Notes: generated by a model not told the origin, from the letters alone. A DNA stretch of 64,000 nt from Nocardioides sp. BP30 (GCF_029873215.1 NZ_CP123620.1:3968001-4032000), one strand, 5' to 3'. Numbered from the stretch's first letter, positions 41,825-55,630 are shown. A program made the numbers and translations.

Positions 41825-43084
41825 TCATTCTCCCATCGAGCGGCGGAAGATCCTCGCCAGGTCCTCCTCGGTGGGACGCTTCGGCGCGATCGAGAGCAGG
41901 CGTTCCTGCTTGAGCGCGCCCTGGACCAGGTCGTCGACGTCGCCGGCGGTGTAGCCGACCTCGGCCAGGCCGCTGGGGATGCCGATGTCGCGCATCAGCG
42001 CGGTGAGCACGCGCGGCAGGGTGTCGGCGTCCGCACCCGTCGCGTCCGGGTCCAGCAGGCGGGCGGCGCGCAGGTGGCGTTCCGGAGCGGCGTCGAAGGT
42101 GAAGCGGAAGGCCTCGGCCGCCGTCAGCGCGACCGACATCCCGTGCGGGACGACCGGATGTCCTTCCGGGTAGCCGGCCGGCACGTAGTCGCGCACCCGA
42201 CCCGCGATCGGGTAGGCGTCGGCGTGCGGGATGTGCACCCCGGCGTTGCCGAAGCCGAGTCCGGCGAAGGTGGCGGCCGTCGCCATCTCCTCCCGGGCGC
42301 GTACGTCGGACCCCTCGGCCACCGCCCTGCGGAAGGAGCTCGCCAGCAGGCCCAGCGCCCGCTCCGACCACATGTCGGCGATCGGGTTCGCGCCGCAGTA
42401 CGGGACGCGCTGCTCGGGCGACTTCTTGTCGAACGCGTCGTAGGGCCGGGCGGTGTAGGACTCCAGCGCGTGGCACAGGATGTCCATCCCGGCACTCGCG
42501 GTGACCATGCTCGGCTGCGTCAGCGTCAGCGTCGGGTCGACGACCGCCAGCGTCGGCCGCAGCGCAGCGTGCGAGATCCCGGTCTTGACCTTCAGCGCCA
42601 GCACGTCGAGCACGCAGACGGTCGTCGACTCGGCGCCGGTCCCGGTCGTCGTCGGTACGGCGACCAGCGGCAGCAGCGGCTTGCTCGGCGCCAACGCCCT
42701 GCCCACCGGCGCGTTCACGTAGTCCATCAGCTCGCCGGGGTTGGTCAGCAGCAGGTTGACCGCCTTCGCGGTGTCGATCGAGGATCCGCCCCCGACCGCG
42801 ACGATCGCATCGAACGGCCCCTCGCTGCGGGCGAAGTCGATGGCGTCGGCGAAGGAGGCGTCGGTCGGCTCGACCCGCACCCGGTCGTAGAGCGTGACGC
42901 TCATGCCGACGCCGGAGATCTGCTCCGCGATCCGCTGCGGGTGCCCCGTCGCGGCGACACCGGCGTCGGTCACCAGCAGCACCCGGGCGACGCCGTACCG
43001 GCTCAGGTCGTACCCGATCTCGGCCGAGGCTCCGGCCCCGAACTTCAGCGCCGGCGCGGCATAGGTGAAGACGGTCTCAGTCAC
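41825..43084 (-). CDS. Hydroxyacid-oxoacid transhydrogenase (ADHFE1-like)
   Basis: The product is 419 residues, an iron-containing alcohol dehydrogenase. It follows human ADHFE1 closely: YDRVRVEPTDASFADAI, AVGGGSSIDTAKAVNL, AVPTTTGTGAESTTV, GMDILCHALESYTARPYDAF and FAGLGFGNAGVHIPHADAYP. The last two include the metal-binding histidines, with a further one in PHGMSVAL. ADHFE1 transfers hydride from 4-hydroxybutyrate to 2-oxoglutarate, giving succinate semialdehyde and D-2-hydroxyglutarate, with bound NAD. The YdiJ-like gene directly downstream could re-oxidise the product. Generic alcohol dehydrogenase is the fallback. Confidence 0.85.
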   Translation of the reverse strand: MTETVFTYAAPALKFGAGASAEIGYDLSRYGVARVLLVTDAGVAATGHPQRIAEQISGVGMSVTLYDRVRVEPTDASFADAIDFARSEGPFDAIVAVGGGSSIDTAKAVNLLLTNPGELMDYVNAPVGRALAPSKPLLPLVAVPTTTGTGAESTTVCVLDVLALKVKTGISHAALRPTLAVVDPTLTLTQPSMVTASAGMDILCHALESYTARPYDAFDKKSPEQRVPYCGANPIADMWSERALGLLASSFRRAVAEGSDVRAREEMATAATFAGLGFGNAGVHIPHADAYPIAGRVRDYVPAGYPEGHPVVPHGMSVALTAAEAFRFTFDAAPERHLRAARLLDPDATGADADTLPRVLTALMRDIGIPSGLAEVGYTAGDVDDLVQGALKQERLLSIAPKRPTEEDLARIFRRSMGE

Positions 43085-43125
43085 CCCGCCAACCTAGCGC
43101 CCGCACCCTTGCCGGCCCTCGCCCC

Positions 43126-44043
43126 TCAGGCTCCGCGCCGGGCGAGGGCGGCCAGCACGACGTCCCGTACCGCCACCGAGCCGTCCGAGATCCCACGAAC
43201 CGGCACCCATGCCACCGCGTCCACCGTCCCGTCCACCTCGACGACGCGCGGCTCGGCGTCGACGTCGACGGTCGCGGTGTAGATCAGGTGGATCCCGTGG
43301 AACTCCTCGTGCCGGCCGCTCGGCGCGGTGCCGGTGAAGGCGATGTCGTCGGCGGTCAGCAGGGCGCCCGGCACACACGTCAGGCCGGTCTCCTCGCGGA
43401 CCTCGCGCACGAGCGCGTCGACCGGGGACTCGCCGAAGTCGATGCCGCCGCCCGGCAGGTTCCACTGCCCCGCGTGGGGCGCGCGCGGGGAGTTGCGGCA
43501 CAGCAGCACCTCGGTGCCGTCGGCTGTCTCCCGACCGATCAGCGCGTAGGCCGAGATCCGCTGCACCTGCACCGGACGGTGCGCGGCCAGCGCGTCCAGC
43601 ACCAGCGGCGCCGTCGGGACGGTGCCGTCCAGCACCGCCGCGAGTGGCCGCCACGCGGCCTCCGCCGTACTGCCGCCGACCTCGAGCGTGCGCGGCTCGG
43701 GCGCGTCGGCCGCCACCCAGCCGTCGTAGACGATGCGGAGCGCGTGCGTGTCGACGGCATGACCGCGCCAGCGCCGCTCGCCGTGGTGGCTGAACACCCG
43801 GGCGGTCTCCCCCACCGACGCCTCCAGACCGGTCTCCTCGCGCACCTCGCGCACGACAGCCGCGCGCGGGTCCTCGCCGTGGTCGAGGCCGCCGCCCGGC
43901 AGGCTCCAGACCTCCTCGTCGGTGACGAGCTCGGAGAGCCGGCTGAGCAGGATCTCCGGGTCACCCGAAGCCGCGACGCGCTGGATGATCGCGTACGCCG
44001 CCACCCGCTGGCGCCGCGGGAGCCGTCGGGCGGGCTTGCTCAT
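43126..44043 (-). CDS. Tandem Nudix hydrolase
   Basis: The product is 305 residues with two complete Nudix domains. The first box is GGGLDHGEDPRAAVVREVRE followed by ETGLEA. The second is GGGIDFGESPVDALVREVRE followed by ETGLTC. Both keep the REVREET core for metal binding, so both may be active. Domain one spans about residues 10-150 and domain two about 155-300, suggesting internal duplication. The substrate (nucleotide sugar, NTP or ADP-ribose) is not predictable. It lies 41 nt upstream of the transhydrogenase gene. Confidence 0.88.
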   Translation of the reverse strand: MSKPARRLPRRQRVAAYAIIQRVAASGDPEILLSRLSELVTDEEVWSLPGGGLDHGEDPRAAVVREVREETGLEASVGETARVFSHHGERRWRGHAVDTHALRIVYDGWVAADAPEPRTLEVGGSTAEAAWRPLAAVLDGTVPTAPLVLDALAAHRPVQVQRISAYALIGRETADGTEVLLCRNSPRAPHAGQWNLPGGGIDFGESPVDALVREVREETGLTCVPGALLTADDIAFTGTAPSGRHEEFHGIHLIYTATVDVDAEPRVVEVDGTVDAVAWVPVRGISDGSVAVRDVVLAALARRGA

Positions 44044-44126
44044 CGACGGCGGCCGAGCGGGGACGAAGGGAGCACCCCAGCAGTCTCCCAGATCACCCCA
44101 GACGCGCGGCGGACCTCGCCGCCTCC

Positions 44127-45938
44127 TCAGGGACGCAGGACGTCGGCGCCCGATCCGCCGTGCAGCTGGTCGTGCCCGGAGCCGCCGACCAGCAGGTCGG
44201 GGGCGCCCTCACCCCAGAGCCGGTCGTCGCCCGGGCCGCCGTAGATACGGTCGCGGGCCGGCCCGCCGTACAGGTCGTCGTCGCCTGCGCCGCCGCGCAG
44301 GACGTCGTTGGTCCGCACGCCGTGCGCTCGAGCGTGCAGCAGCGCCCGGCTGCCGGCGCCGTCGACCACGTCATTGCCCGCGCCGCCCCACACGTGGTCG
44401 TCGCCACCGCCGGCGACCACGTGGTCGTCGCCACCGCCCCCGTAGATGCGGTCGTCCCCGGAGCCGGTGCAGATCAGGTCGGCACCGCCGCCGCCACGGA
44501 TGGTGTCGTCACCGCCGAGTCCCACGATGACGTCGGGACCGGAGGTCCCCCGCAGCTGGTCGTCGCCGGGCGTGCCGACGATGGTGGCCCGACGGCCGTC
44601 GCACAGCGGCGCGACCCATCGCGCCGTCAGGGTGATGTCGCTGGTGACCGCGTGCCCGAAGTCGTAGGGGGCACCGTTCAGGGTCCAGCCCCCGAACGTG
44701 TAGCCCACCCGCTCCGGCGACGACGGGGCCGGCGCCGGCGACCCCTCGGGCACGGTCTCGGCGGCCACCGGCGTCCCGCCGGCGGAGTCGAACCGCACCG
44801 TCACCGTCGGCGCCGCGGGCGTGGCGACCACCAGCGTGAACGCCTGGGTGGCGTCGGGCGAGACGCCGTTGGAAGCAGTGATGTCGAGCGGATAGCTCCC
44901 GATCGCACCGGCGCCGGGAACCCCCGCCAGCGTCGCGGTCCCGTCACCGTTGTCGGTGAACGTGACGCCGGCCGGTAGCGCACCGGCCTCGGTCACGACA
45001 GCGGTGGGAACGGCCGTGGACCTGATGGTGAAGGATCCGGCCTGGCCCACCCCGAACGTGGTGGTCGCGGCCGTGACGATCGTCGGCGGCGCGGCGGCGT
45101 AGCTGATCGCCACCGACGGTGAGGCATCGGCGGTGTTGAGACCGACGGTGCCGCCGGGCGCGTAGCTCGAACCGCCGCCGCCACCACCGCCGTCGGCGCT
45201 CGCCGCTCCGCCACCGCCGCCGTAGTAACCCGCTCCCCCGCCGCCCCCACCGCCCATGTTGACCGCGCCGAAGATGCTGCCGCCAGCGCCGCCGGTGCCG
45301 AGCGCGCCGTCGGTGGCCGCCGTCGCCGTCGCGTAGCAACCGCCCGTGCCGGCCGCCCCGCCCGTCGTCGCTCCGCCGGGCTGACCGCCGGCCGCTGCAC
45401 AGCCGCCCGTCACCCCTGCCGAGCCGGCGTCACCCCCGACACCGGCGGCGACACCGCCGTTGGAGCCGCCACCGCCGCCGCCACCCGCGGCGACCAGCAG
45501 TCGCGAGGCCAGCGAGCCGGGGGTCGCCGCCGGGACGGTCCGTACGTCGGAGGCGCCGCCGCCGTTGCCGCCGGAGGCCGCGTCGCTCGTGCTACCCCCG
45601 GCGCCACCGCCCGAGGCCACCTCGACGTAGAGCGTGTCGCCGGGCCGTACCGTCAGGGTTCTGGTGGCGGTCCCGCCGTGGCCTCCGGGGGAGCCGAACA
45701 TCCCGCCTGCTCCGCCCGCCTGGCCCGTCGCTGTGACGTCCACGGTGGCGACACCGGCCGGGACCGAGAAGGTCTGCTCCGCTCCGGTCGCCGTGAACAC
45801 GCAGGTCACCTCGCCAGCGCTGTCGGTGCAGCCGGCCGGCAGGGACACCGCTGCCGCGGGGGCCAGGAACGCCGGCGCACCCGCGAGCGCGAGTGCGATC
45901 GGCAGCGTGCAGGTGGCGAGGACGGTACTGATCTTCAC
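44127..45938 (-). CDS. Secreted Gly-rich protein with calcium-binding repeats
   Basis: The product is 603 residues. A signal peptide (TVLATCTLPIALALAGAPAF) precedes about 240 residues very rich in Gly. Next come a putative Ig-like domain (YPLDITASNGVSPDATQAFT), an InlB-type B repeat (VRFDSAGGTPVAAETVPEG, YTFGGWTLNG) and a C-terminal block of about ten RTX-like nonapeptides (GLGGDDTIRGGGGADLI, GGAGNDVVDG). It is probably a surface or released adhesin-like protein folding in external calcium. GTG 45938 with GGGAG 6 nt upstream is preferred to a start 11 codons earlier. No type I secretion genes are adjacent. Confidence 0.82.
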   Translation of the reverse strand: MKISTVLATCTLPIALALAGAPAFLAPAAAVSLPAGCTDSAGEVTCVFTATGAEQTFSVPAGVATVDVTATGQAGGAGGMFGSPGGHGGTATRTLTVRPGDTLYVEVASGGGAGGSTSDAASGGNGGGASDVRTVPAATPGSLASRLLVAAGGGGGGGSNGGVAAGVGGDAGSAGVTGGCAAAGGQPGGATTGGAAGTGGCYATATAATDGALGTGGAGGSIFGAVNMGGGGGGGAGYYGGGGGAASADGGGGGGGSSYAPGGTVGLNTADASPSVAISYAAAPPTIVTAATTTFGVGQAGSFTIRSTAVPTAVVTEAGALPAGVTFTDNGDGTATLAGVPGAGAIGSYPLDITASNGVSPDATQAFTLVVATPAAPTVTVRFDSAGGTPVAAETVPEGSPAPAPSSPERVGYTFGGWTLNGAPYDFGHAVTSDITLTARWVAPLCDGRRATIVGTPGDDQLRGTSGPDVIVGLGGDDTIRGGGGADLICTGSGDDRIYGGGGDDHVVAGGGDDHVWGGAGNDVVDGAGSRALLHARAHGVRTNDVLRGGAGDDDLYGGPARDRIYGGPGDDRLWGEGAPDLLVGGSGHDQLHGGSGADVLRP

Positions 45939-46055
45939 AGGGCACTCCCGAAAGTCGACCCCCAGCAACACTCCCGCACGGTGGCGAGCTCTTTACTCAG
46001 TACATCGGTTCCGGGCACCCTCGTCCAGCCGATCGCCGGTCAGGCGCCGCCTGGT

Positions 46056-47330
46056 CTAGACCGTTGGGGCGAAGAGTGGCCGCTCGTCGCGGTGCGCGGT
46101 GATCCGGCCTGCCCGGCGCCAGATGCGCGCGGCCAGGTCGGTGTCCTCGTCGGTGACCAGGTTGCCCATCCAGCGCAGCGCGAGCCGCATCAGCAGCGTC
46201 GACCTCATGCCGAGGGGACCGAGCGCGGCGACGACCCGCGGGTTCGTGGCCACCTCCGCCAGCCGGCGCGCGATAGCGAACGCGTCGCCGTAGTGCGCGC
46301 GCAGCAGCTCGGGCCAGAGCGCCTCCAGGCTCGCGTGCCGCGTCGAGGCCAGGACGTCGGCGACGAGCCGGCCGGTCTCCAGGCCGTAGTCGATGCCCTC
46401 GCCGTTGAGCGGGTTGACGCAGCCGGCCGCGTCGCCGATCAGCGCCCAGTTGGGTCCGGCGACTCCCGAGACGGCTCCCCCCATGGGCAGCAGCGCCGAG
46501 GCCTGGGCCCGCAGCTCGCCGGTGAGAGCGAACTCGGCGCGGATGGTCTCGGCGTAGTGCCGCATCAGCGGCTTGATCGCGACCTCGGCCGGTCGCTTGG
46601 CGGTGGCCAGCGTGCCCGCCCCGAGGTTCACCTCGCCGCTGCCGAGGGGGAAGACCCAGCCGTAGCCGGAGAGCACGGCTCCCTCGGCATCGCGCAGCTC
46701 GAGGTGGGAGCTGATCCACGGGTCGTCGCTGCGCTCGGAGGTGACGTAGGAGCGGCCCGCCACGCCGTACACGGTGTCGCGGTGCCATTCCCGGCCCAGC
46801 ACCTTGCCCAACGGCGAGCGCACCCCGTCGGCGACCACGACCCGGCGGCAGGCGATCTCGACCGGTTCCTCGGACCCGACACGCGTGAACGAGACCGCCT
46901 CGACCCTGCCACCACGCATCCGTACGTCGACGGCACGCAACCCGTCGACCGCCGTCGCACCCGCCTTGATGGCGGTGGTGCGCAGGTGGTCGTCCAGCTC
47001 GGTGCGCGGCACCGCCGAGCCCCAGTCTGGGAGCGAGCCCCCGGGCCAGCGCAGCTCCAGCGTCTGGCCGAAGCCGTGCGCTCGCAGCCCGTGGTTGACG
47101 GTGTGGGCGCGGAGCCAGTCCGCCAGGCCGAGCCGGCTGAGCTCCGCGACCGCGCGCGGGGTCAGCCCGTCGCCACAGGTCTTGTCGCGCGGGAACACCG
47201 CCGCGTCGACCAGGACGACGTCGACACCGGCGCGGGCCAGCCAGGCCGCCGCGGCCGATCCCGCCGGACCAGCACCCACGACGAGCACGTCGGTCGACCG
47301 CGGGACGGCACTCGGGACGGCAGCGGTCAT
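46056..47330 (-). CDS. menJ: Menaquinone reductase MenJ (geranylgeranyl reductase family)
   Basis: MenJ is a flavoprotein that saturates one isoprene unit of menaquinone. The product is 424 residues, close to M. tuberculosis Rv0561c along its length. FAD motifs are VLVVGAGPAGSAAAAWLARA and LIGDAAGCVNPLNGEGIDYG. The conserved FPRDKTCGDGLTPRAVAEL and LLPMGGAVSGVAGPNWAL are also present. Membrane association is expected from the substrate. The rest of menaquinone synthesis is not in this window. Confidence 0.88.
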   Translation of the reverse strand: MTAAVPSAVPRSTDVLVVGAGPAGSAAAAWLARAGVDVVLVDAAVFPRDKTCGDGLTPRAVAELSRLGLADWLRAHTVNHGLRAHGFGQTLELRWPGGSLPDWGSAVPRTELDDHLRTTAIKAGATAVDGLRAVDVRMRGGRVEAVSFTRVGSEEPVEIACRRVVVADGVRSPLGKVLGREWHRDTVYGVAGRSYVTSERSDDPWISSHLELRDAEGAVLSGYGWVFPLGSGEVNLGAGTLATAKRPAEVAIKPLMRHYAETIRAEFALTGELRAQASALLPMGGAVSGVAGPNWALIGDAAGCVNPLNGEGIDYGLETGRLVADVLASTRHASLEALWPELLRAHYGDAFAIARRLAEVATNPRVVAALGPLGMRSTLLMRLALRWMGNLVTDEDTDLAARIWRRAGRITAHRDERPLFAPTV

Positions 47331-47354
47331 GACCGGAAGGCTACCCGGGCTCGC

Positions 47355-47888
47355 TCAGCCCTTCTTCCGCAAGGCCTGGTGACTCAGCTGCGGGCTGAAG
47401 CTGGCGATCACCTTCCGCGAGCAGGCTCGGGTCCGGTAGGGCACGAAGGTGCCGGCGTAGGAGTCGGGGACGAAGACCCGGAAGCCGTCGACCTTCCTGG
47501 GCCTGCACAGCGAGCGGTCGTAGTTGGCGGTCTGCGCGATCTGGACGCGGCTCGTGGCGCGCTGACCGGGCCGCAGCACGAAGGAGCGCACCGGCGTGCC
47601 CGGCGCCCGGGTCGCGGCCGCTCCGACCTGGGTGCCGTTGCCGTGACCGACGAAGGAGAGCCCGCCATACCCACCGGTGCGGCAGGAGTGGTCGGAGGTG
47701 TTCTTGTAGCGCATCGTGCCGAACATGCTGCCGGCCGCGGCGCCGTGCACGCGGAACGTGATCGCGAGGTCCGCGTTGGAGCACTCCGGTACGGCGGCTC
47801 CCGCGGGCGTGCCCGGAAGCGCCGTCAGTACGCCGGAGGCGATCCCTCCGGCGAGCGCGGCACCGAGGATCATCCTGCTCGGGCTCAT
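47355..47888 (-). CDS. Secreted DUF4232 protein
   Basis: The product is 177 residues. A signal peptide (MILGAALAGGIASGVLTALP, then GTPAGA) is followed by a DUF4232-type domain that starts ECSNADLAITFR and includes YKNTSDHSCRTGGYGGLSFV. Four Cys residues could form two disulfides. Function unknown. The RBS GGAGGGGGTAGG is strong. Confidence 0.82.
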   Translation of the reverse strand: MSPSRMILGAALAGGIASGVLTALPGTPAGAAVPECSNADLAITFRVHGAAAGSMFGTMRYKNTSDHSCRTGGYGGLSFVGHGNGTQVGAAATRAPGTPVRSFVLRPGQRATSRVQIAQTANYDRSLCRPRKVDGFRVFVPDSYAGTFVPYRTRACSRKVIASFSPQLSHQALRKKG

Positions 47889-47996
47889 GGTCCTACCCCC
47901 TCCAGCGACGAGACTGACGTCGGCCCGGTACCCGCTCTGCGACGTTCACACGGCGCGAGCTCGGCGCGCCACCCTGCGCCACCGGTGCGGATAGGC

Positions 47997-48036
47997 GACG
48001 ACGCCCCCTCCGCGCGGGCGCGGAGGGGGCGTCGTC
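47997..48036 (-). terminator. rpoC terminator
   Basis: A perfect 18-bp stem (47997-48014 and 48019-48036) with a CGGG loop lies about 40 nt past the rpoC stop. Confidence 0.9.
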
Positions 48037-48073
48037 TCGACAGATCCGGAGCGAGGCCAAAGCCTCGCTTCGC

Positions 48074-51874
<3,801 letters not shown>

Positions 51875-51929
51875 TTTGGCTGCTTTCCTCGTACTTTTCG
51901 AATTCTGTGTGGCTTGAGGGACCGAGCGG

Positions 51930-51961
51930 GGGCAGTACGCCGGGATCCCGGCGTACTGCCC
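51930..51961. other. Perfect 32-nt dyad between rpoB and rpoC
   Basis: GGGCAGTACGCCGGGA is followed directly by its complement, ending 6 nt after the rpoB stop. It can form a 14-16-bp hairpin in the rpoBC transcript and could attenuate, process or stabilise the mRNA. Confidence 0.75.
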
Positions 51962-51967
51962 TCACGC

Positions 51968-54900
51968 TCAGACTTCTTCGACCGAGTTGGGCTCGCGCCG
52001 GGACAGGTCGATGCCGAGCTCCTCGGCGGCACGGAAGACGTCTTCCTCCGCGTCGCGCAGCTCGATGCTGGACCCGTCCTGGCTGAGCACCTCGACGTTG
52101 AGGCACAGCGACTGCATCTCCTTGACGAGAACCTTGAACGACTCCGGGATGCCCGAGTCGGGGATGTTCTCGCCCTTGACGATCGCCTCGTAGACCTTCA
52201 CCCGGCCGGGGACGTCGTCGGACTTGATCGTGAGCAGCTCCTGCAGGGCGTAGGCGGCGCCGTACGCCTCCATCGCCCAGACCTCCATCTCGCCGAAGCG
52301 CTGGCCACCGAACTGCGCCTTACCACCCAGCGGCTGCTGCGTGATCATCGAGTACGGGCCGGTGCTGCGGGCGTGGATCTTGTCGTCCACGAGGTGGTGC
52401 AGCTTCAGGATGTACTTGTAGCCCACGGCCACCGGCTCGGGGAACGGCTCGCCGGAGCGACCGTCGAAGAGCCGCGCCTTGCCGTCCTCGCCGACGAGGC
52501 GGACGCCGTCGCGGTTCGGCATGGTGGCGCCGAGCAGACCGGTGATCTCGTCCTCGCGGGCACCGTCGAAGACCGGCGTGGCGACCTTCGTGCCCGGCGC
52601 GGCCTTGTCGACACCGATCGAGATGAGCCGCTGGGCCCACTCGGTGTCGAGCTTGTCGCCGGTGAGGTTGAGGTCCCAACCCTGCTGGGCGAGCCAGCCG
52701 AGGTGGAGCTCGAGGATCTGACCGATGTTCATCCGGCGCGGAACGCCGAGCGGGTTGAGGATCACGTCGACAGGGGTGCCGTCCTCCATGAACGGCATGT
52801 CCTCGATCGGCAGGATCTTGGCGATGACGCCCTTGTTGCCGTGTCGGCCGGCGAGCTTGTCACCGACGGAGATCTTGCGCTTCTGGGCGACGTAGACGCG
52901 GACCAGCTGGTTGACACCCGGCGGCAGCTCGTCGCCGTCCTCGCGGTCGAAGACGCGGACACCGATGACGGTGCCCTCCTCGCCGTGCGGCACCTTCATG
53001 GAGGTGTCGCGGACCTCGCGGGCCTTCTCACCGAAGATGGCGCGCAGCAGGCGCTCCTCGGGGGTCAGCTCGGTCTCGCCCTTCGGGGTGACCTTGCCGA
53101 CCAGGATGTCACCGGTGGTGACCTCGGCGCCGATGCGGATGATGCCCCGCTCGTCGAGGTCGGCCAGCATCTCCTCGGAGACGTTCGGGATGTCCCGGGT
53201 GATCTCCTCCGGACCCAGCTTGGTGTCGCGGGCGTCGACCTCGTGCTCCTCGATGTGGATCGAGGTGAGGTAGTCCTCCTGCACCAGGCGCTGGGAGAGG
53301 ATGATCGCGTCCTCGTAGTTGTGACCCTGCCAGGGCATGAACGCGACGAGCAGGTTCTGGCCCAGGGCCATCTCGGCGTCGTCGGTGCACGGGCCGTCGG
53401 CGATCGGCGTACCGACCTCGAGCCGGTCGCCCTCGCTGACCAGCGGGCGCTGGTTGATGCACGTGCCCTGGTTCGAGCGCTGGAACTTGGCGAGCTTGTA
53501 CGTCGTGTACGTGCCGTCGTCGTTCATCGACTCGATGAGGTCGGCGGAGACCTCCTTGACCACACCGGCCTTGGTCGCGGTGACCACGTCACCGGCGTCC
53601 ACGGCAGCGCGGTACTCGATCCCGGTGCCGACCAGCGGCGCCATGCTGCGGACCAGCGGAACCGCCTGGCGCTGCATGTTGGCACCCATCAGGGCCCGGT
53701 TGGCGTCGTCGTGCTCGAGGAACGGGATCAGGGCGGTGGCGACCGAGACCATCTGGCGCGGCGAGACGTCCATGTAGTCCACCTCGGCGGCCGGGACCTC
53801 GCCGACCTCGCCGTCGCGCTGGCGGACCAGCACGCGCTCGTCGGCGAAGGTGTTGTCGGCGGTCAGGGCAGCGTTGGCCTGCGCGATGACGTAGCGGTCC
53901 TCGTCGTCGGCGGTGAGGTAGTCGATCTTGTCGGTGACCTTGCCCTCGACGACCTTGCGGTAGGGCGTCTCGACGAAGCCGAACGGGTTGATCCGGCCGA
54001 AGGAGGCCAGCGAGCCGATCAGACCGATGTTCGGACCCTCGGGGGTCTCGATCGGGCACATCCGGCCGTAGTGCGACGGGTGGACGTCACGGACCTCCAT
54101 GCCGGCACGGTCACGGGACAGACCGCCCGGACCCAGCGCCGAGAGACGGCGCTTGTGGGTCAGGCCCGCGATGGGGTTGGTCTGGTCCATGAACTGCGAG
54201 AGCTGCGAGGTGCCGAAGAACTCCTTCAGCGCCGCGACGACCGGGCGGATGTTGATCAGCGACTGCGGCGTGATCGCCTCGACGTCCTGGGTGGTCATCC
54301 GCTCGCGGACCACGCGCTCCATCCGGGCCAGGCCGGTGCGGAGCTGGTTCTGGATCAGCTCGCCCACGGTGCGCATGCGGCGGTTGCCGAAGTGGTCGAT
54401 GTCGTCGGCGGCGATGTCGAGCGCGCCGATCGGCGCCTCGACCTGCTCGCGGCCGTCGTGCAGCGCGACGATGTAGCGGATCGCGGCGACGATGTCGTCA
54501 ACGGTCAACGTCTGCTGATCGAACGCCTCGGTCAGACCGAGCTTCTTGTTCACCTTGTAGCGACCGACCTTGGCCAGGTCGTAGCGCTTGGGGTTGAAGT
54601 AGTAGTTGTTCAGCAGCGTCTGCGCGGCCTCGCGCGTCGGCGGCTCGCCCGGACGGAGCTTGCGGTAGATGTCGAGCAGCGCGGCGTCCTGGTCGGCGAT
54701 GTTGTCCTTCTCCAAGGTCAGCATCATCGACTCGTACTCGCCGAACTCCTCGCGGATCTGCTCGTTGGTCCAGCCGAGCGCCTTGAGCAGGACGGTGACG
54801 TTCTGCTTGCGCTTGCGGTCCAGACGCACGCCGACCAGGTCGCGCTTGTCGATCTCGAACTCGAGCCAAGCGCCGCGGCTCGGGATCAGCTTGGCGGTGA

Positions 54901-55438
54901 AGATGTCCTTGTCGGACGTCTTGTCGGCGGTGCGCTCGAAGTAGACACCGGGCGAGCGGACCAGCTGCGAGACGACGACACGCTCGGTGCCGTTGATGAC
55001 GAACGTGCCCTTGTCGGTCATGAGCGGGAAGTCGCCCATGAAGACCGTCTGGCCCTTGATCTCACCGGTGTCGTTGTTGGTGAACTCGGCGGAGACGTAG
55101 AGCGGAGCGGAGTAGGTGAAGTCCTTCTCCTTGCACTCGTCGACGGTGTACTTGGGGTCGTAGAAGACCGGGTTGTCGAACGAGAGAGACATCGTCTCGG
55201 AGAAGTCCTCGATCGGGGAGATCTCCTCGAAGATCTCCTCCAGCCCCGACTTCTCCGACACATCGTCGCCGGCGGCCTTGCGGGCGGCGATGCGCTCCTT
55301 GTGGACGTCGTTGCCGACGAGCCAGTCGAAGCTGTCGGTCTGGAGGGAGAGGAGCTGCGGGAGCTCGAGCGGCTCCTGGATCTTTGCGAACGAGATGCGG
55401 CGAGGGTTACCGGAGGCGGTGGTGCTGCGCGCGGCCAA
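51968..55438 (-). CDS. rpoB: RNA polymerase beta subunit
   Basis: RpoB is the rifampicin-binding core subunit. The product is 1156 residues. The rifampicin region reads [20 protein letters not shown] then [12 protein letters not shown]. The residues equal to E. coli D516, H526 and S531 are wild type; T, I and A replace N518, L521 and S522. TTG 55438 is chosen because AAGGA lies 7 nt upstream and actinobacterial rpoB often begins there ([20 protein letters not shown]); an ATG 48 nt upstream is an alternative. It is the first gene of rpoBC. Confidence 0.97.
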   Translation of the reverse strand: MAARSTTASGNPRRISFAKIQEPLELPQLLSLQTDSFDWLVGNDVHKERIAARKAAGDDVSEKSGLEEIFEEISPIEDFSETMSLSFDNPVFYDPKYTVDECKEKDFTYSAPLYVSAEFTNNDTGEIKGQTVFMGDFPLMTDKGTFVINGTERVVVSQLVRSPGVYFERTADKTSDKDIFTAKLIPSRGAWLEFEIDKRDLVGVRLDRKRKQNVTVLLKALGWTNEQIREEFGEYESMMLTLEKDNIADQDAALLDIYRKLRPGEPPTREAAQTLLNNYYFNPKRYDLAKVGRYKVNKKLGLTEAFDQQTLTVDDIVAAIRYIVALHDGREQVEAPIGALDIAADDIDHFGNRRMRTVGELIQNQLRTGLARMERVVRERMTTQDVEAITPQSLINIRPVVAALKEFFGTSQLSQFMDQTNPIAGLTHKRRLSALGPGGLSRDRAGMEVRDVHPSHYGRMCPIETPEGPNIGLIGSLASFGRINPFGFVETPYRKVVEGKVTDKIDYLTADDEDRYVIAQANAALTADNTFADERVLVRQRDGEVGEVPAAEVDYMDVSPRQMVSVATALIPFLEHDDANRALMGANMQRQAVPLVRSMAPLVGTGIEYRAAVDAGDVVTATKAGVVKEVSADLIESMNDDGTYTTYKLAKFQRSNQGTCINQRPLVSEGDRLEVGTPIADGPCTDDAEMALGQNLLVAFMPWQGHNYEDAIILSQRLVQEDYLTSIHIEEHEVDARDTKLGPEEITRDIPNVSEEMLADLDERGIIRIGAEVTTGDILVGKVTPKGETELTPEERLLRAIFGEKAREVRDTSMKVPHGEEGTVIGVRVFDREDGDELPPGVNQLVRVYVAQKRKISVGDKLAGRHGNKGVIAKILPIEDMPFMEDGTPVDVILNPLGVPRRMNIGQILELHLGWLAQQGWDLNLTGDKLDTEWAQRLISIGVDKAAPGTKVATPVFDGAREDEITGLLGATMPNRDGVRLVGEDGKARLFDGRSGEPFPEPVAVGYKYILKLHHLVDDKIHARSTGPYSMITQQPLGGKAQFGGQRFGEMEVWAMEAYGAAYALQELLTIKSDDVPGRVKVYEAIVKGENIPDSGIPESFKVLVKEMQSLCLNVEVLSQDGSSIELRDAEEDVFRAAEELGIDLSRREPNSVEEV

Positions 55439-55538
55439 GAGGAATCCTTCTTGCGGGTATCGCTGGCTGAAGTCGCTGCCCACCATCCTTCGACCACCGG
55501 GCAGGCAGAAGGGCATATGAGGGCATGCGCAAAGAGCA

Positions 55539-55567
55539 ACGATAGCGCAGAAAGGCGGCCGCCACAA
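55539..55567 (-). promoter_or_regulatory. Candidate rpoB promoter, proximal
   Basis: On the - strand TTGTGG (55562-55567), 17 nt and TATCGT (55539-55544). The transcript would have a leader of about 95 nt. Confidence 0.55.
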
Positions 55568-55601
55568 TACCCGGACGCGGTCAGGCGGCTGCGTCGCGAC
55601 G

Positions 55602-55630
55602 ATCATGCGCCTCCGCGGCGCCCAGGTCAA
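55602..55630 (-). promoter_or_regulatory. Candidate rpoB promoter, distal
   Basis: On the - strand TTGACC (55625-55630), 17 nt and CATGAT (55602-55607). Two spaced promoters before rpoB would be usual in actinobacteria. Confidence 0.45.

Noticed and set aside
43085..43125. Separate small gene between the Nudix and transhydrogenase genes
   Set aside because: Only 41 nt, no start codon with an RBS.
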